Assembly: GCA_026418275.1 (NCBI GenBank)
Contig: JAOABQ010000074.1
Span: forward strand, 1-64,000
DNA: 64,000 nt
Source of the DNA: Clostridia bacterium
Lineage (GTDB): Bacteria > Bacillota > Clostridia > Acetivibrionales > DSM-2933
Direction: 5' to 3'
A model generated the notes under the pieces. It saw nothing but the letters and a program-made list of their open reading frames with translations. It was not told the origin of the DNA and made no database searches. Numbering within the stretch: the stretch's first letter is position 1; every line of letters starts with the position of its first letter. Positions 17,701 to 32,700 of the stretch are shown piece by piece. Both the position numbers and the translations under genes were made by a program.

Positions 17701-20700
17701 AATACCGAAAACTGTTTCCAGGGGGGACTATTACTTCAAATGGATTCCTGAGACAAGCGGAACATATTCTATTGAAAGCAGCGGAACGAGCGCATCAATA
17801 GAAGGTCTTGTTTACAATCAAAGCCAGAGTCTCATTACCTCAAACAGTTATTCGGGACAGGGCGGCAACTTTTATATTAGAAGGGCTTTTGAGGCGGGAA
17901 GAACCTATTATATTGTTGCTAAATCTTATTACTGGTATCATGGCGCCTATAGTGTAAAAATCGTTGAGGATAAAACCTTGGATGACTTTGGCGATACCAC
18001 CGGATCTTCAAAAGGTATGGATTTAAACACCGAAATCAACGGGGCAATTAATTTTATTGGAGATCCGGACTACTTTAAGTTTACCCCTGTTGAAACAGCG
18101 ATTTACTTGGTGGACGGATCATGCGCTACCAATTTAAGAGCAGAACTTTACAACCAAAACGGAGCCATGATCGCTTCCGACAATCCCTCAAGCCATGACG
18201 GTAAAAACTTTTCCATGGGATTGGTGCTGAAAGGGGGAGAAACATATTATATCCTTATGGCCCATGCGACTCCGGATTTGGATTATGAACATACCGGATC
18301 TTACACGTTAAAGGTTTCCTTTGCCAATGGGGCGGACTTTTCTACTGCCTTTGAAATCAAGGAAGATGCCGAAACCAACGGGGCTATTCAAAATCTAAAT
18401 GAAGCGTACTATTATAAATTCATTCCCGGCTCATCCGGATATTACACGGCCCAGAGCAGCGGCAGTACGGATGTAGAAGGAGGAATTTACGATGAGAATA
18501 AAAAGGATTTAAGCTATAATTGGGACAGCGGTTTAGGCTTTAACTTTTACACAAGATGCTACATGGTGGCAGGAAAAGCCTATTTTGTGAAGGTGAACAG
18601 CTATACCAGCAAGAAGATCGGTCCCTACGGCTTGATCATAAAAAGGGATACGCGGCCGGATGATGTAAGTGACAATAAGAACGAGGCCAAGGAAATCTTT
18701 TATGATGAGGAAACCGAAGGGGAGATCAATTATGTGGGAGATGTGGATTACTTCAAGTTCACTCCGACGATTTCAGGCAATTACGTAATTCAAAGTCTGG
18801 GAAACACGGATCTTGCAGGAGACCTTTATCGCCTCTCGGGAGGACAGTATTACCAGTGGAGTAGCGATTTGGATGCCGGCAGCGGCAATAAAAATTTCTA
18901 CATTTATAAGCAGCTCACGGCGGGAACTACCTATTGCATAGCAGTTAAACTACAAAATGACGATATGGATTTCATCGGGACTGGCCTATACAAGGTGAAA
19001 TTCTCCATTCTGCCGGGATTGGATTATTCTACAGCTACTGAACTTAACCTGGGAGAGGAATTTTCCAATGAATTTGTCAATGCTCAAGAGGCGCATTTTT
19101 ATAAGTTTACTGCCAAAGAATCCGGCTATTATGTGTTCGAAAGCATGGGGAACATGAATTTGGACGGTACTCTATTAGATGCTGCCAAGTCGATTCCGGC
19201 TTTTACTACCGGTTCTGCTGATGGCGGAAAAGGTTCTAATTTCAGGAAACGGAGATTTATAAATGCAGGAGAGCTTTTTTATCTTCAAGTAGTAAGAAGT
19301 TCCGATACTACTGGTCAATACAGTGTAAAAGTATCTGCGGATTTGACGAAGGACGACCACGGAGACCGGCTGGAGGAGGCTTCGGAAATTCTACTTGGGC
19401 AGGAAACTCAGGGGGAAATCAATAGCAGCTTTGATGCGGACTATTTTAAATTTGTGCCTGCGGTAACAGGGGATTATGTTTTAGAGAGCTTGGGGGAAAA
19501 TGATGTGAACGGTTTCCTATCCGATAGCAGGGGCAATATCCTTGAAAGCAGGTATGATAAAAGCCCAGAGGATAAAAATTTTCTCATTTACCGCAATCTT
19601 ACGGCAGGTCAGACCTATTACCTTTATGTAAGGTATACCCTCTGCGATGATATCGATTATGATACGGCTTTCACCCAAAGAAAGTATACGGTCAGGGTCA
19701 GGGAAGGAATAGATTTGGAAGGGATCAATGACGAGACTGCCATCCATGTAGAGGAAAAAGTGGAAAATTCGGCATGCTTTGATTACTCGTATGACCTCGA
19801 TTACTTTACCTTTACTCCCTCAAAGAGTGCTTCATATACATTTGAAGGGACCGGTGTCGAGTATATTGAAGCTCGTTTATATGACTCCAACAGAAATGTT
19901 GTCGCAAAATTTTTATATAATGGGTCTAACTGCTTTAAATTTCAATACAATCCTACGGCAGGCCAAAAATACGTCCTTGAAGCATATAATGCCTATAATG
20001 GGTATATCGGTGCTTATAAGATCCGTATTTATGAAGGCAGCGATGATTTCGGAAACGATATTCAAACTGCGTCCCAGGTACAAATTTCGGGAGAAACCAA
20101 AGGGAATATGCACTATGCGGGCGATGTAGATGTTATGAAGTTTAGCTTCATAGCAGACAGTGTGTACGATATAAAATGCGCAGGTCAGGTGCCCTTTGGG
20201 GCAGAGCTTTATGACAGCGCAGGAAAGGTGATTCAATCCGGACGGAATACCCCTGATAATCCGGAGGTAATCCTAAGCCAGGTGTTCCTCAAGGACCGCA
20301 TATATTATTTAAAAATTGTCCACCAGGGCGGGAAAGATCAGTTGGGGGCCTATGGGGTTAGCTTTAATATCAACGGAACCCCCATCGTGGATGACTATGG
20401 CAACAGCTTTGACAAAGCTTTCGCCCTTCAGGAAGAAACCGAAATTTCCGGCACTGTCAATTATCCGGGGGATACGGATTATTTCAAATTTGTCCCGGAA
20501 AAAGACGGAGTTTATGCCTTTGAAAGCTTTGGAACTTCAAATGTCAACGCAACTATATACAATGATTTCCCCTCCTATCAAAATTCGGATGAGGATTCGG
20601 GTGTTGGAACCAATTTCTATATACTTCACAGTTTAAGTGCAGGAAAAACCTACTATATAGGTGTGGGGGGAATTGGAAACTCAGGGAAAGATCAATATGG

Positions 20701-23700
20701 TCTTAAAGCTTATAGAGTCTTTGATGATTATGGGAATAGCGGCAACACAGCATTCCCTATTGAACTGGGGAATACTGTGAACGGCCAAATCAACTATACG
20801 GGAGACTCGGACCTGTTTAAATTTATTCCCGCCGAATCCGGCCCTTATATCATTGAAAGTACAGGGACTGCCACCCTTTACGGTTCAGTAGTGACCGAAT
20901 ACGGCCAAACCTTAGTTGATTCTGACAATGCAGCGGGCAGTGAAAATAATTTCAGGCTGCATGTTTACTTAGGGAAAGGGACCAATTACATAAGAGTTTC
21001 ACACCGGAATAAGGCAGACCGGGATCTTGAAGGTACCGGTGGGTACGGTATCAAGATATCTGCCGGCCAGGACGATTGCGGCAGCAATTTTGAGACTGCA
21101 AAAAAACTGGAGCTCGGAGTAGAAATCAGCGGAAGTATCGAAAGTAAAATGGATTCAGACTATTTCGTCTTTACCCCTTCAGCCACAAGGCCCTTTATTA
21201 TCAAAGGCAGTGGAGCCGACAGTCTTGTTTTGCGGGTCTATGAAGGCAAGCAAACAGCGTATCGCGAATACAGCGTGAACAATAGAATAACCCCTGATTT
21301 AACAGCAGGCAAGGAATATTATCTCGCGGTGGATGGGAGATATAAAAACGCAACCGGAGACTACAGGCTGCTTGTTGAACCGGATACTGCAGCACCGTCG
21401 GTTCCTCAAAACCTTGCCATTTTAAGTAAAACGCCAACTACAGTCAAATTTTTCTGGAGTTCATCCACCGATAATGTTCGGGTGACCGGGTATGCAGTCT
21501 ACCGGGACGGTGAATTGATCGGAACAACGTCAATGTATGGCACCACTTTCACCGATAGTACCGTTGAACAAGGAAAAGCACATTTATACACCGTTAAAGC
21601 CTTTGACGGATCCGGGAACTATTCCGGGGACAGTAATCCGGTTGGCCTTGACAATGAGGCTCCCGGTATCCCCCAAGGATTGACGGTGACCGGAAAGGGA
21701 AAAACCAGCGTATCTCTGAAATGGAGTGCATCTGCCGATAATGTGGCTGTAAAAGGATACCAGATCATAAGAAACGGCAAAAAGGAAGCAGAAGCCCTGG
21801 GAACAAGCTATACCGATACCGGTCTCACACCCGATACCCTCTATACCTATACGGTCAGGGCATATGACAGGGTGGGCAATGTATCGGAAGACAGCAATCC
21901 TGTGGAGCAGAAAACGGATGGGGATGGAAACGTTCCCGTCATAAAGTACTTTTACGCAACAAGAAACGGAAACCAATTAAGGCTGGAGCTTGGTGTGCAG
22001 GATGATGTGGGTGTTACCAAGGCAAGCTTTGCTTACAGGAAAGGCGTGGAAGATTGGATTTCTATTGCAGTGAAATCTGTTGGAGGAACGTCAGTTTCTA
22101 CCTACTATGATTTCAATACCGCAGCATTATCTGATGGAAACTATGAATTTAAGGCAATCGCATATGATACCTCAGGGAATATGAGTTTGGAAGCACTTAC
22201 AACCAGTGTAATCAGGAATACTCCTCCTCAAAATGTTACGGGAGTAAAAATGACAGCCGGACAATTGAGGGTGGATGTTTCGTGGACGAAGGTGGAGGAT
22301 CCCTTCCTTAATTATTATAAAATATACCGGAGTGTGAATGGTGGGGAATATCAGCTGCTCCATTCTACAAGCCTCACCGCGTATATAGATAAAGCCGTAC
22401 AGGCGGAAGATACGTATACCTACAAGATTACGGCGGTAGATACCTTTAACCACGAAAATACAGGTGTCTTGAGTACTCCTGTCAAGGTGCTCAAGGATAC
22501 CACACCGCCTCAAATCAATAGTGTACTTCCCAATAAGGGCAGCACCGTTAAGGGGAGCATCAATGTCAATATACTGGCCACGGATAATGTAGGCGTAAAG
22601 TCCGTTGAACTTTATTATTCCCTTACAGGTCAAGAGGGGACATGGACAGAAATCGGGTCTGCCGGTTCGGGTACAATTCTCTGGGATACAGCTTTACTCC
22701 AGGATGGAAGCTATCAGGTTAAAGCCCTTGCAAAAGACGGATTCGGGAATATAGGAGAGTTTTTAACCCAGTATACCGTTGACAATACGGCACCGGCTGT
22801 GCCACAGCTCATTGCGGTTTCGGGAGAGAGAAAGATAGGGCTTTCATGGCAATCCTTGAAACCCTCAGATTTTAACCATTATGAGATTTATCGGAGAACA
22901 AATGAAAATACCGCGCAATATCAGCTCCTTGCAAGCATCAAAGAGAATGCTTATGAAGACATGAAGGCACCTCTGGATAAAGACAGCTTTTATGCGGTGG
23001 CAGCCGTCGACAAGGCCGGCAACAAGAGTGTTTTCTCAAATATAGAGAGCAGTATGCCGGGGGCGGATGTTACAGCACCTGTTATCGACAAATATGAACC
23101 TGCTGCCGGAAGTGTTCTGCGGAAAACAGCAGTGTTTACCGTGCATGCAAAGGATAATGTCAAGGTTACCGGGTATTCCCTGGCCTTCAGGGCATTGAAG
23201 GAAAACGGAGAGCCTCTTGGGGATGGTGCTTTTACCCAAGTCACGGTTTTGAACAATCCTTCTTCTTTGGATAACACTCTATTCTGGAATACCTTTGAAG
23301 AAGCGGCGGGCAAAGTATTATATCCGGATGGAAAATACCAGATCAAGCTGACGGCAGCCGACGAAACAGGAAACATATCCGAAAAAATACAAAGTTACCA
23401 GCTTGCCAATGACCCGCCGAAAATAGAAGGAGATCTCTTTGTAGAGGCAGGAGAGTGGAGGCTTATAGTCAGTTGGGCATCTCTTCAAAGACAGGATGTA
23501 AGTCACTATGTGGTATACAGGAAAGAGGGGAAAAATGGGGAGTGGGTGAGAATCTCCAATTATACAACCTCCAATGTATATCTCGATAGCATGAGAGACC
23601 CTCACAAGGATTATTATTACCGGGTGGCGGCGGTCAACGATATTAAGAGGGAAAGTGAACCTACCCGGGACTATTCCGGGGATGAGATCATCAGCGAAAC

Positions 23701-26700
23701 CATCAAGGTTAGGTCCTTGGAGCAGACCTCCAACCCATTGATCCTAAGCATGAGGCCTACCGAATTTTCAAGGTTTAATGAAAAAATGAATGCTTCCGCC
23801 AGTGTTTGTGATACTGTAGGTGTTCAAAAGGTCATCTATGAATATGCATACCTTGGTGAACAGATCAGCTCCAAAATAGATGGGGATGAGGTATGGCAGC
23901 TTGCAGGGGAAGATTTGTATCCTCAGCATGAAACCCAAGACTATGATGCTCTTTTAGAGCAGCTTCTAAACGGAGGATATACGCCTTCCAAAGGAAAGAA
24001 TGAAGAGGAATTCAGCTCTAAAATGGTCATCGATTTGAAAGACTTGGCACCCGGCTGTTATGCATTAAAAGCAAGGGCAGTCAACGTCGGAGGAAGAGAA
24101 AGTACCAATATCAAGAAATTTATCATTGACCGTACTGCGCCAGGAAATCCGTATCTTCCTAAGGTGACCGATCCTGAAGTCGGCAGGCAGCTGCAAATTT
24201 CGTGGGTTCGCAATCCAAATGATGAAGACGTGGATCGCTTTAAAGTATTTAGAGCTTTGGAAAATGGCGGGCCTTATGAATTCATCGGTGAAACAAAGGC
24301 ACTTATTTACAAGGACTCAAATCTTCAAAACGGTACACTTTATTACTATATCATCCGAGCGGTAGACCTTGCGGGAAATGAAGGGCTCAACAGCATGCAG
24401 GTGTCCGGAACGCCTATGGCCAAGTGTGACCTTACCATAAAGAGCATATCCGGTGAGCCTGCAGTCCTCACATACGATAGAAGCGGAAAGGTGCAAGCAG
24501 TCATTGAAAACTTAGGTCCGGCAGCAGCAACGGGGATGGTTGAGGTTTACATGTCCAAAGACACTGTAAACCTTAAGTGGGAGAAGCTTGGAGAAGTTCC
24601 TGTAGCAGTGAGTGGCTTCGGCACAGCGGAAGCGGCCCTTGCCTGGACTCCTTCGTCTACCCTTCCAAGCAGCGTTTCTTTTAGAACGCTAGTGGCTGCG
24701 TCAGGTGAAGCAACGGATGCAAATGCAACAAATAACTGGAAAGAGCAAGATGTAAGGCTAAATCGTGCACCCTTAGCCAACATGGAATTCCCGGCGGAAA
24801 TGAACTCGGCGGATACCATTAATTTCAAGGGGAGCAGCGGCAGCAGCGGAATTCTTTCGAAAGATGAAGACGGAAGGATTGTTTCGTATACATGGAACAT
24901 GGGGGATGGAAATACAAGGAATACATCCCAGTTCAACTATGGATATCAGATGCCGGGGGAATACACCGTTACCTTGACCGTAAAGGACAATGACGGAGCC
25001 GAATCCTCCAAATCTGGAAAAATCCGCATTATAGATACCCGTCCTGATCTGATACTGGAAGACATCCAGTGGCAGCCGGAAGAACCCAAGGAAAATGATG
25101 TGGTTCAAATATCCGCAGTGATCGGAAATGTAGGAAAGGGCGCGAGCAAGAGAGGATTCCTTGTATCCTATTTCATTGACAACAAATATATGGGGTATTT
25201 ACGAGTGGACGACAACATTGAGGTTGGAAAAAGCCTGGTTGTGAAATTCAACTGGGTTGCAACACCCGGAGTTCATGTAGTGAAGCTGGTTGCCAATGAC
25301 CTTCTGGATAACCTGAAAGAGGTCAGGATGGAGAACAATTCAAAGTCAGCAGCCCTTACAGCCCGGCAGGTGAATTTTGCCGACCTTAAAATGGATGAAA
25401 TCGGCTGGACAGCCGCAGGAAACGAGATTGACAGTGAAAGCCCCTTTGCTTACACTGCCAAAGTATCCAATACTGGTACGGCAAACGCGGAGAAATTTTA
25501 TGTTTCACTATATATTGACGGAACCTGGTCGGCCAAGCAGCTTGTAAACAACTTGGGACCAGGTGCAAGCCAGCTTATAAGCTTTATTGTCAAACCTTCC
25601 GAGGGAAGTCATACCATTACGGTCAAGGCAGATGATATAGATGCCGCGGTACTCGAATTGGACCGTGAAAATAACGTATTGGATGCGAAGACCCCTGAAT
25701 TCAAGGTAGTTTATCCAAGTCTCGCTCTCACACCTGTAACATGGCTTCCGGGGGAAAACATCCTTACCGAAGGAACTTCCCTCACCTTTATGACAAAAGT
25801 AAAAAATACCAGTGCAATAGACATTACTCACAGTTTTGATGTGGCGTTCAGGGTAGACGGCCAACTGGTAAGAAGCGTGAAAGTTGAAAAACTAATGGCA
25901 GGAAGTGAAAAGGAACTTACTGTACGCTGGGTAGTCCAACCGGGCGAGCATAAAGTGAGCATTGAGGCCGATCCTGAGTATACTGTGCTTGCAAGCGGGG
26001 ATAGGGTAGACATTGAAGCGGATATCCCTTCCTTAAGGATTCTGTATCCGGACCTCAATATTTCGGATGTGACCTGGTCGCCCCTTACGGTAAAGTATGG
26101 TGAAACCACAGCCTTTATCGTACGTGTAAGCAACCAGAGTGTTGCCAGTATATTTAAACCTTTCCGGGTCGGGCTTTATTTAGATGGAAAGCTTGTAGGA
26201 ACAAAGACCATTGAAGGCTTGAGAGGACACAGTACGGCTATTATCGGGTTGGAGTGGAAGCCTTTGGGTACGCTGGGGACGCATAGGGTTAAAATTCTGG
26301 TAGATGATACCAATCTCTTGAAGCAAGAGCCTGTCAGTATTGGGGTTACCAGAGCTTGGGAGCGGGACTTTACCATTTTGGACAACCTGGTAGTGGAAGC
26401 CCAGCCCAATGAAGAAAGCCAGGATGAAGCCATGCGGGCAAATCTTTACTATGCCTCCGACGGAAGCATACCTTTATCAGTGAAAGTAACAAAGGCCAGT
26501 GATTTGAAAAAATTGATCGGTCCTGAAAGTGGGATCAGTGCCTTCTATCGGTTGATGAAAGGCCAGGAAATTGTCAGAAAGGGTTTCTTAGGTTTTAATC
26601 CGGCAACACGGATATTTACAAGCGAATTAAAGACCAGCGATCTTGATACCGGAAACTACATCCTTGTTTTGGAAGCCGGAGACGGTGTTGAAAGCAAGTC

Positions 26701-29700
26701 CAGTACTTGCAATGTTTTACTCCTGCAGGATTCGGTGGTTGAAGTGAACATTGACAAACAGAGCTATCAGGCCGGAGAAACAGTAAATATCGTAGGAAGA
26801 ATCACGTTCCGGGATGGAACTCCTTTAAAAGAGGAAAGTGCGATCCTGAATCTGCAGTTGGAGCCCCAACTGGAAGAGCCAAGGTTTGCTACCAATGAAA
26901 AAGGACAGCAGTATGTTCAAGCTTGGCATGCGGAGCACTTGAGAGTTGTTAAGACAGATGCGGAGGGACGTTTTGAATTTAAATTCCAAACGACGCCGCA
27001 AGAATCCGGGATATGGCACCTGAACGTTTATCCGTTCCAGAGGGCACTTGGAAGCAAGGCAACCCTTGACTTTACCGTATGGGGACTTACGGCATCACCT
27101 TCCAACCTCATTGCCGCCGGAATGAAAAATTCCAAGTTCTCCAAGATTATTAAGATTAAGAACTCAACCAACGGGGAAGGCGGAATCCTGACCGGCTTAA
27201 ACGCGGTACTCATTGAACACGGAAAAAACAGCAAGGTCATTGCTGCATTGGATACGGCAACACTTCCTACAACCTTAAATCCGGGAGAAACTGCCAGTGT
27301 GGTGATGAACTTCAGCGCAGCTCTGGACTCAAGCGATATTGCAGATTATACCATCAGATTTTCAAGTATTCAGGGAGCATTTGCAGAATCACATATTGAG
27401 CTTAATTTAAGACCAGCTGTTCCATTTCCGGTCACTGACCCCAAGGGAATACTGGTAGGCTTAAAGCCCGGTGAAACTTCTGTTCAAACCATAAAGCTTA
27501 CCAATAAGGGGATGGGTGAGATGAAAAATATCCGCCTGGAGCCACCCAAAAGTTTGCCTTGGGTAACCCTTCAAAACTTGGGCAAGATCAGCCTTCTTCC
27601 AGGAGAATCCACCTCCTTTGAACTGGTGATTCATCCCTTGGAAGATACCCGCTTGGGGCAGTACCAAGATACAATTGTGGTAACCGATGGAAAATACAGC
27701 ACCAAAGTGGTGGTGGGGGTTGAAGTTTCCAGCGCGGCTTCCGGATCTACCTCCTTTGTCGTCAACGATGATACGGGAGCTCCTGTTGCAGATGCGGAGA
27801 TTACCCTTGTGAGCAAGGAACCCTATATTATATTGAAAAACGGACAGGAGATGAGCGGTTATTATAATTACTATGGAAAGACCAATGGGAACGGTGTCCT
27901 GGAATTCGAAGGAAAGCCTTTGGGAGAATATACCTATACCGTTACCGCAAAAGGGCTCAGAAAAGTAGCGGGAACCGCTAAAATTATGCCTATGTCCGGT
28001 GCTTCCATTATCAATGTGGTTATGGAGACATTGCCCGTGCAGATTGAATGGACCGTGACGCCTACCACCATTGAAGACAAATATGATATTAAATTGGAAA
28101 TGTCATTTGGCACCAATATTCCCGAACCGAAGTTTGCTTTCGACCGTCCTTGGATTACCGTTCCGAAAGAGATTAAGGAACCGATGGTCGTGGAAGCTAC
28201 TGTTGTCAATGCAAGCTTGGTTGCCATAACCGATGTCTATGCTGCGGTTTTGAGAGAAAATGAAAGTGATATGGGAATCAGTATTATGGACGGAGGCTAT
28301 ATCGGAGAAATTCCGGCCCATGGAAAGGCAAGGATTAAGATTCTGGTGCAGCCCGGCTATTATAAGCTGAAATATGGGTTTAGGGAGCCGAAAGAACTTG
28401 GAATTCCATGGAACGGCATCATCTTAAACGGCAAATACGTGAGTTTTGACGAGGATACGGGACTTCCCATAAACCCTGCGCTGGATGTGGAAGTGGGAAG
28501 ACTTCCCCTATACAATCCGGGAGAGAAGACGGTAACAGTTGTAAGAACGGGAGGGGGCGGTAAATACGAGATTGAAAAACTCTCCGTTCCCGAAGACTTT
28601 GAATTTGATTATTTTGTTGATGAAGGAGACGGTGTAAAAAAGAATGAGGGCTCCGGTTCGGAGACCTATGAAATTGTCAAGTTAAAGCTCCAGCAAACGG
28701 CGACTCTGGAAAGGCAGGCTTTTGACGCAACATTAAAAGTAAGCAACGGGTATAAAGCAAGTGCTCTTCAAAATATCAATGTAAGGGTGGTTGTTTCGGA
28801 TAAAGACGGAAATGATGTCAGCACCAAAAACTTTATTATTCCGGCAGGTCTAAACGGAATATCCACGCTGGACGGTTCGGATTCACTGGCGGCGGGAAGC
28901 GCAATGACCGCCAATTGGCAGATCATACCGGGAGAAGGATTGGGTGGTACTGAACCCGAAGGACGGACCTATTTTGCAAAAGCGGTAATTTCCTATTACT
29001 TAAATGGAAAGTATATTGAAACACAGACAGCCCAGGAGAAAATCACCATTTTGCCCCAGCCCAAGATCAAGCTTCATTATTATTTACCTCATAAGGTCAT
29101 TGCGGGGCAGCCTTTCCGACTGGGAGTGACAGCAGAAAACGTTGGGGATGGCCTGGCGAAAAACCTGACCATCGACTCGGGCAACCTGGAAATCACTGCA
29201 AACCAAGCTGGACTCTTAACAAGATTTGAGATGATGGGAACTTCTTTTGGAAGCGCCAAGGACGGAAAGTTCAGGGTAAATCTTGGGGATATCGAGCCCC
29301 ATAAACAAGTAAGCGGCTACTGGACCATCCGGTGGATTTCCTATGAAGACGAAGAGGAAAAACCCTTGGAAGGGGAGTTCCGTGACTTTAAGGCAAGCCT
29401 GTCCCACCAGGACTATAAGGGAGTCCAACTAAATCCTTTGATTACAGAAGTCACTACCGAAATTATCGGAAAGGACAACTTATTCGCTAAAGAAGGAGAT
29501 GAAAGCAGCGGGTTGACCCTTGTGGACCTTGGAAATACGGGAATGCCCAATTACCTTATTAACCTTAAGACAGGGCTAAAACTGCCTATTTATATTCCGG
29601 ACCGGTTGAGGGTGACAAAGCAGCCGACGGTGGAAGAACCGAAGCTCAAATTTGAAGCGGATGCTCCGAAAGGAAATCCCAATGACTTCAATTCACCGCG

Positions 29701-32700
29701 TTATCAGGTGATGGTCATCAAGGAACCTTTTGAAGATGCCAGCATGAGTGCGGTAGTCAGAGAACCGGCGGTTCCCGGGGATTCCGCGGCGATTTTAAGC
29801 CATGGAAACTACTGGGGTGATTATGACAATATTTATATTGCCGATGAAATTCCAATCCTAAGCAATGGGGAAGGCAGAACCTATTTATCCTCAAGCTATA
29901 CGGCGGATTTCAGCAAGGGTACCGAAGTTGAGGCCCTTGAGTCTGCTCAGTGGATGTATGTTTGGGAAAAAGATACGGCAACCGGTGAAGCCACCCACAG
30001 AAAAAAAGCCATTTTTGAGGATATCGGACATTATCCCGATGAAAAAGAAGAAATCCCCATAAGGGCTAAAATCATCAATCGAGGAAAAGTGCCTGAAAGC
30101 GGAACAATCGGGTTCTATGTGCAACTGGAAGGTTCCAAGGAAGAAATTAAGATCGGGGAAGGAAGCTTTAAGGACCTCCTTTCCATGCAATCGGTTTATA
30201 TTTATGAAAGATGGACACCTCCCGTTGGTGGAATGCACAAGCTCATCGTACGTATTTTGGACAATAACGCAGCCAAAGCAGCGATGGAAAAAACGACACG
30301 GGTAAATTTCAGACCTCATGCAGATGCAGGAGCGGACTTCTCGGCAGAGGTATTAAAACCGGCGAAGTTTGACGGCTCCCGTTCCTTTGACAAGGACGGC
30401 TATGTCCAAACCTTCGTTTGGGAATTCGGTGATGGGGAATCAAGTTCGGGGGTATCTCCGGTCCATACCTATCAGCATTCGGGAAGCTACAAGGTCAAAT
30501 TGACCGTAACCGATGACAACAACATTGAGACTTCCAGTGAGATGCAGGTAACGATCAAGGAAACAAGGCCGGACCTTCGCATCAACAGCATCACTGTAAG
30601 TCCCGAGAACCCGGCGGAGGATCAAATAGTCACTATAACCGCCCAAATTTACAATGGGGGATATTCAGCGACGAAAGCACCGTTCCTGGTAGGCTTCTAC
30701 GCAGACAACAATTACCAGGATATGGTCAAGGTAACGGACTTTATTGCACCGAAGGATAAAAAAGAAGTCAGCTTTAGTTGGAAGAACCAAAAGGGCAACC
30801 ACATGTTTACCGTTATTGCCAATGATATGGGCCACCCTGTAAAAGAGGCTGATTATGACAACAACCAGAAGAGTCAGGCTTTAGATACCGAAGCCTCTTA
30901 CTTCCCGAACCTTAAGGTGACTAACTTTACCTGGGACGGGCCGGCAGACGGAGAGACCGACTTCAATATGCCCATACTCATAACGGCAACCGTAGAGAAT
31001 AATGGAACTGTGGATGCGGAGAAATTCAATCTGGCATTCTTTGCCGATGGAGAACTCTTTGAAATGCCGACTATTGAAGGTCTGTCCTGCACACCGGGTA
31101 AAAATTCAATAACGAAAACAGTGGTCTGGAAAGCATCAAAACCTGGAAAACACAGCTTTACCGTTACCGCAGACGGACCCCTGCCGCATATTGTGGAATT
31201 GGATAAAACGGATAATACGGTAAGGTTTGAGTCCCCCGAATTAAAACTCCAAAAGCCGGACATTGAAGTAGAAAAGGTCCTTTTGCATCCGGCGGATGGC
31301 AGTCTGGAGGTTGGAGAAACCCTATATATTTCCGCTCTGCTTACAAACTATAGTCCGGCAGAAGTTACCACCGGGTTTAAAGTCGGTTTCTTTGCGGACG
31401 GAACCTTCATCGGAGAGACATCCTGCGGCCCTGTTTCAAAGGGCGGAAAGGTTCAAGTGAACTTTGCATGGACAAAACCGAAAGCTGGCGTTTCAAAAAT
31501 AGAAGCAGTGGCAGATGAAAGAAATAGAATTGTTGAAAACTCGAAGGAAAATAACCGTGGGTCATTCCTGCTTGCGGAACCTCTTCGCTTTAACCTTCCG
31601 GACCTGGTAGTGGAAAGTGTAGAATTCCTGCCTGGAAACGGGGAAGCCCGTTTCGGAGATGAGATCCAAACGGCCGTAAAGCTTAAAAACCTTGGGAAGG
31701 CAGCTATTATTGCACCCTTTAAGACTGGGCTCTTTGTAAACGGAAAACTTTCCGGCAGCTTTGAGACCAAAGACCCGGTACTTCCGGGAGGAAGGGTTTC
31801 GGGGACCATCAAGTGGAAGGCGAACATCAGCCCTACAAGCCCGGATTACAAGATTACGGTGTATGCAGACGTAAACAGCAGTATCATCCTTTTAGACAGG
31901 AGTCATACAAAATACACAGCCTCTTACCGTGTTAAAGGTGCACTCAGTGCAAATTTCATTTCTATGAATGCTGCATATACGGTAAAAGAAAAACCGGAAG
32001 TTTCAGTAAGAGTGAAATCTACCGATGAAGCATGGAGGACATTGGGGGATAATGATGGGGTGCTGACAAGCATTCAGCTTTATCCTGGCGAACCGATAGA
32101 AGGAAAGCCCCAGGGAGATCCGCTTATTAGCGGAAATGCCGCCTATGCTAAAGACGAAGGAAACTTTAAAATGAGCCTGGATGCACTCGGTGCCAAACTC
32201 ACAAGAGGAAAATACTCCGTTGTTGCATCCGTTTACGGACCTTCCTACGGAAGCCTGGAAATTGTAAAAACCATTGAACTGGTAGACGATTATGTTGTGA
32301 GCGTATCCACCGATAAGGATACTTACCGCCTTGGTGAAAGGATCGGTATCACAGGGAAGGTTTTGAAGCCGGATGGCATAACGCCCATTGCAGGGGCTTG
32401 TGTGAAGCTGATGGTTGTTGGTGAAGAAAGATGGAATTTCACTGCTGTGTCGGATGAACAGGGGAACTATCATCAAAGCTTTGAACTGCCGACAGGATTT
32501 GGGGGAACCTATTCCTTGAATGTCCGTGCGGAAGTTGATGGCGCTGTAAAATCAGGCAACAGGGTGGAATTCTCAGTAGAAGGCACCTATATGTCCATGC
32601 CTTCCGAGAAGAAAATGGCTGCCGGATACGATTTGGAAGTCCCGGTGACCCTAACCAATATAGGAACCTTTATTTCCTCCGGAATCAGCATTCAGAAGAT

